Shown here in pieces: positions 59,510 to 64,000 of a stretch of 64,000 nt of DNA; the first letter of the stretch is position 1, and each line of letters opens with the position of its first letter. Made by a program: the position numbers and the translations under genes. The DNA lies in assembly GCA_016648135.1 (NCBI GenBank), contig JADDOH010002244.1, positions 62,001-126,000 on the forward strand. The letters run 5' to 3'. Source of the stretch: Agrypnia vestita. Taxonomy: Eukaryota; Arthropoda; Insecta; Trichoptera; Phryganeidae. Below the pieces are notes generated by a model. The model was given only the letters and a program-made list of their open reading frames with translations. It was not told the origin of the DNA and did no database searches.

Positions 59510-59876
59510 ATATCACCGGCCGCGTAGCGGCTACCATAGCTGACAGCATGACCTTGCAGCAGGTAGACACTTCTGCTGGCGGCTACTGCTGCTGCTACTG
59601 CTGCGCGCAGTTAGCAGCAGCAGTAGCCGCCAGTTCCGCCGGCCATTGGCATCTACCATACTGACAGCTGGTATACATAAATGGCCGCGCAGCGGCCATT
59701 ACCAACCATGAAGCGGTCACCATAGCCGACCACACTGTCAAATAGCAAGCGAATGTTAATGGCCGCGTAGCGGCCAGCAATATCGCGCAGCGGCTACTAT
59801 CGGCCGCGTAGCGGCCTAGAAATCCGCCCGCAGGGCCTAGCAGTAAGCAATCGGCAGCCGATTGCTTACCTGCTAG
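59510..59876 (+). mobile_element. GC-rich palindrome-filled element ending in a Helitron-like 3' terminus
   Basis: Repeated near-palindromes of type ggccgcgtagcggcc occur at about 59,518, 59,682, 59,762 and 59,802. A perfect 22-bp hairpin (59,576-59,597 with 59,612-59,633) contains GCTGCTGCT. The right end is a 13-bp perfect hairpin (59,843-59,869, one-base loop) just before CTAG (59,873-59,876) and T. It is strikingly GC-rich compared with both flanks. The minus open frame (59,595-59,780) is a repeat artefact. Confidence 0.6.
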
Positions 59877-59910
59877 TAATGATTAATGGCGAAGAATTTT
59901 ATATATTAAT

Positions 59911-60309
59911 ACGTTTTCGAATCAAATTTCAAAACATCTACCGAAAAATATTAGACCTGCATTTAATACAAATAATGATATAGGGAAACTCCTCAAAAGT
60001 TCAAAAGATAAAGATAATATATTTAACAATTCAGGTATTAATAAACTGTCGTGCAAAGATTGTACAGCGTTTTATATTGGAAAAACCGGCCGTAATTTTA
60101 ATATACGAGTCAACGAGCATTTAGTATGTTTGAATAATCATGGGTTTTCAGAATTTTCAAATTATTTATTGGAAAATGATCACGGTTTTGATAAAGATTT
60201 AGGACTTTCTATTTTACACATAAATAATTTTGATCTGAAATTGAAAAATTTGGAATCAGTAGGAATTAGAAAAGCAAAAGCAAACAAAATATTATTAATA
60301 ATCAATTAA
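59911..60309 (+). pseudogene. PLE GIY-YIG endonuclease fragment, open
   Basis: A 132-residue frame without an ATG runs open to TAA at 60,307-60,309. It reads HLPKNIRPAFNTNNDIGKLL, then CKDCTAFYIGKTGRNFNIRV, NEHL and HGFSEFSNYLLEND, and ends LKNLESVGIRKAKANK. The FYIG strand, the Arg helix and the NEHL motif are the GIY-YIG endonuclease core as found in PLEs, preceded by the usual linker. The RT is missing. It is in + orientation, opposite to the neighbouring PLEs. Confidence 0.8.
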
Positions 60310-60524
60310 ATTTTAGTACTAGTCCAATTCTAAAAAATTTTCCAATAATTTTGTATGCAAGAGCTTCAGCAATAATATTTTAAAATAATTTTCTAAATAA
60401 TTTAGAAAACCAAAACAAAAGAAAACCTCCTATTTGATATTTTGACATATATAAAACACCCTGACGATGTAAATGTTTTTCTCGGTTATCCCGCGTCAGT
60501 TGGTCCTGAGAAGGACCGTTGTAC

Positions 60525-60570
60525 TCCCGACGTTTCAAACAAATCACACTGTTCATATTCAGGTGGGGTG
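60525..60570 (-). ncRNA. Hammerhead-like motif, family E, core mutated
   Basis: On the minus strand: CUGAAUA (complement of 60,556-60,562, G to U at an invariant position), stem II AACA/UGUU, GAAA, CG, UC. It is located in the terminal repeat downstream of the PLE ORF, in the same sense. Probably inactive. Confidence 0.5.
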
Positions 60571-60800
60571 ACTTGTCACTTAAGTGTGACTTTTACACGT
60601 TCGTGAAAACACGTTGTTTAAGCCCGACAGTTCAGAGCCAAGTAAATTTAATTCGAAAAATGTGGTAGTCCTTTGTTTGCATTGCTTCTAAGAATTCTTT
60701 CTATTTTTGGGGGGTTTGGCAATTTGTTCGGCGCTAATGGGATGTTTTTTTTTTTTAATGTTTGTGTTAATGGTGGGTGTAATTGACAATTTGTTTGGCG

Positions 60801-61995
60801 CTAAAGAGTTTTTAATGTTTGTATTAGTGGTGGGTGTTTTCTGGTGAGTTGTTGTATTTTCTGATACTGTCGTCTCTTATTTAGATTGTTGGGTCTTTTG
60901 TATATTTCGATTGCTTCTCTATAGATCCTTGCCGTATCATTATTTAGACTTGCAACCGTAGATGCTCCGTCAAAATTGATCTTATGACCTTCTGTCATAG
61001 CATGATGTGCTAGGGATGACGTGAACTTTTTGTTTTTTACGTCCACAGCATGTTCGGCTATTCTGGCGGATATCTTCCGGTTGGTTCGTCCAATGTAACC
61101 TTTATCGCAAGTGCCGCATAGTATTTTGTATATTCCTTGGGATTCCAGAGGGATGATATATTTAGCGTTTCTCAGTAGAAAAGCAATCTTATGGTCCGAT
61201 TTGAATGTTGTTCAAATGTTGTGTTTTTTTAAATATTTACTAATTTTGTTTGTAGTACCTTTGATATACGGTAAATGTACCGTGGCTTTAGGGGCTTCTG
61301 ACGGTTCATTTTTACGTTTTTTACTGTTTTGTCGCAGAACTCTGTCAAATGTTTGTTTTGTCAGTCCGTTTGAAAGCAAAGCGTTTTTTAGTGTGTTAAG
61401 TTCGTTCTTCAGATGTTCTTTGTCTGCTATTCATTTCGCTCTAATGATTAAGGTGTTGGCTATAGAAATTATGTGCGTGGGGTGGCGGTTCGAAGTGGCG
61501 TTAAGATGTCTGTGTGCGTGGGTTCTCTGTATACTATATGTCCAAGCTTACCGTCGTTCTTTTTCAAAATAAGTACGTCAAGAAAAGCTTACTTCGAATC
61601 ATTTTCGATCTCCATTGTAAATTGAATATCTTTGTGGATTGGTCGAGGGTTTCCTTTCCATGCGGCCAAATGACAAATGTGTCATCTACGTATCTGAGCC
61701 ATTTAGAAGGCTTGAAAGTAGCGTCTTTCAGTGCTTTTTTTTCGTAATCTATCATGAAGATATTTGCCACTGCGGGAGATAGAGCTGAGCCCATGAGAGC
61801 ACCTTTAATTTGTTTGTACATTTGTCCTTCGTAGTGGAAATATGTGTTGTTGAGACAATGTTCCATTAGTTCTATAATGTCCGCAGGGAGTTCATATTTA
61901 CTTTTAATGGTTTCTAGCGCTTCTGGTATCGGAATATTCGTGAAAAGGGAAACAACATCAAAACTGACTTGTATGTCTTGTCTTGTAATGTTATA
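60801..61995 (-). pseudogene. PLE reverse transcriptase / GIY-YIG endonuclease, broken
   Basis: The minus frame begins inside the RT with FDVVSLFTNIPIPEAL, the first catalytic Asp motif. QIKGALMGSALSPAVANIFM and the catalytic LRYVDDTFVIWPHG (61,680-61,720) follow. A frameshift near 61,590 precedes FLDVLILKKNDGKLGHIVYR and EPTHTDIL. After further stops the frame reopens as IIPLESQGIYKILCGTCDKG, YIGRTNRKISARIAEH, HHAMTEGHKI and IYREAIEIYKRP, ending at 60,801. GIY, YIG, the Arg helix, His and Glu of the GIY-YIG fold are all visible. The RT N-terminus is missing. PLE proteins insert copies by target-primed reverse transcription. Confidence 0.9.
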
Positions 61996-62091
61996 TCAGA
62001 GATGAGTTCAATAAAATGTTCCGCGTTCCACCTTAAACACGTTCCACCTTGTTTTCACGAACGTGTAAGAACGACACTTCAGTGACAAGTC

Positions 62092-62135
62092 ACTCCCCCT
62101 GAAGGTGAACAGTGTGATCTGTTTGAGACGTCGGG
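62092..62135 (+). ncRNA. Hammerhead-like motif, family E, two core changes
   Basis: CUGAAGG (62,099-62,105, last A to G), stem II GAACAG/CUGUUU, GAGA in place of GAAA, CG, UC. Stem I CCCC/GGGG is well paired. It is the inverted terminal copy of PLE E. Presumed inactive. Confidence 0.5.
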
Positions 62136-62198
62136 GGTACAACGGTCCTTCTCAGGACCAGCTGACGCGGGATAACCGAGATAATTTACCTCTTTTAA

Positions 62199-62221
62199 AT
62201 ATATATATATATATATATAAT
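62199..62221. repeat. (TA)n microsatellite at a PLE boundary
   Basis: A TA run directly follows the PLE E inverted end. A similar TA run at 62,470-62,487 follows the next PLE end fragment, so it may belong to the element termini. Confidence 0.7.
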
Positions 62222-62339
62222 ACAAAATTCCCGAAAATCATTAAGGCCAACAATGACCACAGTACCCAAATTTAGACTTTAACTTACCAGACCTCACTTG
62301 GTAATAAGCTTCCGATACGAACGGACGTGTTCGCACTGC

Positions 62340-62535
62340 CCCTCGTGACGGAAATTTATTAACAAGCAACTTGAAGATGCCTGTTGTGATTCAGGCGAAA
62401 CGTCGGGTGACGATTGGTGCTTCTGAGGACCAGATTTTGACGCGGGTTACCCCCAAAGAAATCAATACTAACATATATATATATATAAAAGAGGTAAATT
62501 TTCTTAGTTATTCCACGTCAACTAGTCCTGAGAAA
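62340..62535 (+). mobile_element. PLE terminal-repeat fragments in head-to-head arrangement
   Basis: 62,366-62,465 parallels the PLE E end (cgtcggg, gcttctgaggaccag, tgacgcgggttaccc). 62,486-62,535 read on minus gives ctcaggactagttgacg and a taac block leading to the TA run, another copy of the same end. The two meet at the TA repeat. The short frame 62,371-62,562 is not a gene. Confidence 0.65.
62366..62412 (+). ncRNA. Hammerhead-like motif, near-intact core
   Basis: UUGAAGA (62,371-62,377, where CUGAAGA is expected), stem II GCCUG/CAGGC, GAAA (62,397-62,400), CG, UC. Only the first core base deviates, or an extra U is inserted. Stem I pairing is weak. Confidence 0.5.
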
Positions 62536-62547
62536 TATATGAAAAAA

Positions 62548-62840
62548 AAAACAAAAATATGATTTGTAATACTCAATTTATACAAAAAATAAATAAATAA
62601 AGTAAGATACGACCATCATCCACTCAAATGTTCAAAAAAAATATGTAATGTATTCTCAAATTAAGTTAGTGTATTCTCAAATTAATTTAGATAAAAAATT
62701 ATTAATTTTTTATCTAAATTAAATAACATACATATTATATTTATATTTTTATTTGAACATTTGAGTGGATGATGGACGAATCTTACTTTATTTATTTATT
62801 CGCTGTATAAATTGAGCATTACAAATCACATTTTTGTTTT
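62548..62840. repeat. Fold-back element, about 290 bp
   Basis: Outer arms of about 88 bases (62,548-62,636 and 62,751-62,840) are inverted copies with a few differences, for example around gatttgtaat and atttgagtggatgatgg. The centre contains a second perfect inverted repeat, aatttagataaaaaatta against its complement (62,683-62,719). It abuts the PLE fragments. It is not similar to the family F fold-back. Confidence 0.8.
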
Positions 62841-62849
62841 ATAATTAAA

Positions 62850-63750
62850 CTAGCTGTAACCCAATTTAAAAATACGTCAGAATGACGTATTTTAATTAAC
62901 GCTATATAGAGTGGCGTAGCGTTGTGTCTTGATAGAGTGATTATCATATACAGAATTATGCTTTTTCTCTTCGTGTACCTCATTATTATATAATTTTATA
63001 CCTCAATATTATTTGAGCCATCTGGTAGCGTAATTGATGGACATTGTTCTGAGAGAATTATATGTTTTGATTAATAATGAATAGCAATGACATATGCCAT
63101 ATTGTAATGGATGCACTTATTAGTTTTAATTTTCATTAAACCGGAATATTAAAAAAATCTGTATACTAAAAAAATCTAATTCATATTGTTTTATTAAAAA
63201 GACAAAGTCAATGTTTTCATATACTTGAAAGATTTGGCAGTTCGCGTTGCAATATTTTAATTTAAAACATGCTTTCATTTTATTTTATAACAATTTTGAA
63301 TTTATACTTAATTCGAAAACGTAATTAGATCAACAATCAATATATTGGATAAAAAAGACGGAACATTCGAAATTATTATTATTGGGGATAACCTTATACG
63401 CCATGATTCATAAGTATTGGAAAAACCAAATATTCCAAAGCCAGCGTCTACATAAAAGACCACGCCGTTAAGATCAGCTGAATGTCAGTCAAGTTAATGG
63501 CACGTGTATGCAATATTCAAATCCCAGGAAGCGCATGTTTCTTGTTACCATTCCGACGGATCTGAAGATTTATTGGATTCGAAGAAAAATTTTGCCGGAC
63601 ATTAAAATGCACTATGTAAATAATGTGACACTACATAAATTTAACTGTTGGAACATTTACATTGGATATCGTCATAAACGCTAAATTATTCGTAAAAAAT
63701 ACCAAAATAAACTAGGATTACGCAAAAATTCTAACTAATCATTTTCCCTG
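62850..63750. other. AT-rich stretch, no supportable gene
   Basis: ctagctgtaaccc at 62,850-62,862 resembles a decayed family H Helitron end on the minus strand, without a clear hairpin. A cgaaattattattattgggg word at 63,370 recurs near 32,740. Otherwise I see nothing. Confidence 0.4.
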
Positions 63751-63756
63751 GTTCAG

Positions 63757-63890
63757 CCTTTCAGAATCTTCTGTGTAGTTTTTTGGGATATTCTGCCGTG
63801 AATATCTCATCTTTCTGAATAACGTTTAGGATCCCATTGCAGGGTCCATCAGGGTATATGTGATGAGTATGTGTTGATGTTCAGGTTAAG
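63757..63890 (-). repeat. Hammerhead-bearing repeat, family A, decayed copy
   Basis: On minus it carries the blocks ggaccctgcaatgggatcc, ttctg..aacgtt and the cagaatatcccaaaaaac block of family A. The core is CUGAUGG and UAAAC instead of CUGAUGA and GAAAC, so the motif is dead. Confidence 0.65.
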
Positions 63891-64000
63891 TTAGCTGTTA
63901 ATGGTAAAGTTAAGTACTAGCAAGTACTTAACAGAGATGGACTTAACTAGTTATTAAGACGAGGAGAATTGGTCATAGCAGAAGAATGTCCTCCATTGCG

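Larger units (their letters stand above)
60478..62190 (-). mobile_element. Penelope-like element E, 5'-truncated with inverted terminal repeats
   Basis: Inverted ends 60,478-60,620 and 62,040-62,180 share ctcggttatcccgcgtcag, ggtcctgagaaggaccgttg, gacaagtcac and ttttcacgaacgtg-type blocks. Between them is a minus-strand RT/GIY-YIG frame. The architecture is the same as at 57.3 kb and 13.6 kb. A roughly 70-bp internal duplication around aatttgttcggcgctaa lies at 60,710-60,830. Confidence 0.9.

Noticed and set aside
59595..59780. Ala-rich 61-codon minus frame
   Set aside because: It is generated by the GCTGCTGCT hairpin and GGCCGC palindromes, not a protein.

Overview
This is AT-rich, intron- and transposon-dominated eukaryotic DNA from an insect, most likely a moth or butterfly. 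The supporting evidence is a cecropia-type mariner, RTE and R1 LINE remnants, many Penelope-like elements (PLEs), Helitron-like 3' ends, tRNA-derived SINEs and a short dispersed GC-rich motif (near 33,010) that I associate with Lepidoptera. Nothing bacterial or operonic is present. The species call is an inference from repeat families.

Host coding content is sparse. Three + strand exons (7,327-7,506; 8,892-9,025; 10,587-10,832) encode the C-terminal part of an insect C-type lectin, with clean splice sites, compatible phases, a stop codon and a poly(A) signal. Its 5' exons lie upstream or outside the window. A second + strand terminal exon (56,938-57,060) has a splice acceptor, a 40-residue open end, a stop and a poly(A) signal. 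I cannot name its gene, and its other exons were not recognised.

Layout: 1-466 RTE LINE 3' end; 0.5-3.7 kb Helitron-like ends, a hammerhead-like repeat and a 130-bp-repeat fragment; 3.87-5.15 kb a nearly complete but dead mariner with TA duplications; 5.2-10.9 kb the lectin gene with a hairpin-rich intron and a LINE insertion; 13.5-14.6 kb PLE; 16.3-16.9 kb minisatellite; 17-36 kb SINEs, fold-back elements, an RTE fragment and a 156-bp-arm palindrome with two hammerhead motifs; 37.6-38.8 kb a Helitron-like element filled with a 130-bp minisatellite; 41.7-42.3 kb RTE remnant; 42.6-47.6 kb an unusual, relatively GC-rich repeat block with LTR-like pieces and a decayed, unidentified reading frame; 48-56.9 kb RTE, R1 and CR1/Jockey-like LINE remnants, one of them split by a SINE; 57.3-64 kb a cluster of PLE fragments with GIY-YIG endonuclease remnants.

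The most interesting signal is a set of hammerhead-ribozyme-like motifs. They occur in several sequence families at PLE termini, and the best two have paired stems I and II with a palindromic 4-nt helix III (CUAG or CAUG). The association of hammerheads with PLEs is established; what is notable here is the number of families, their inverted arrangements and graded decay in one 64-kb window. All element reading frames seen here are broken or truncated.
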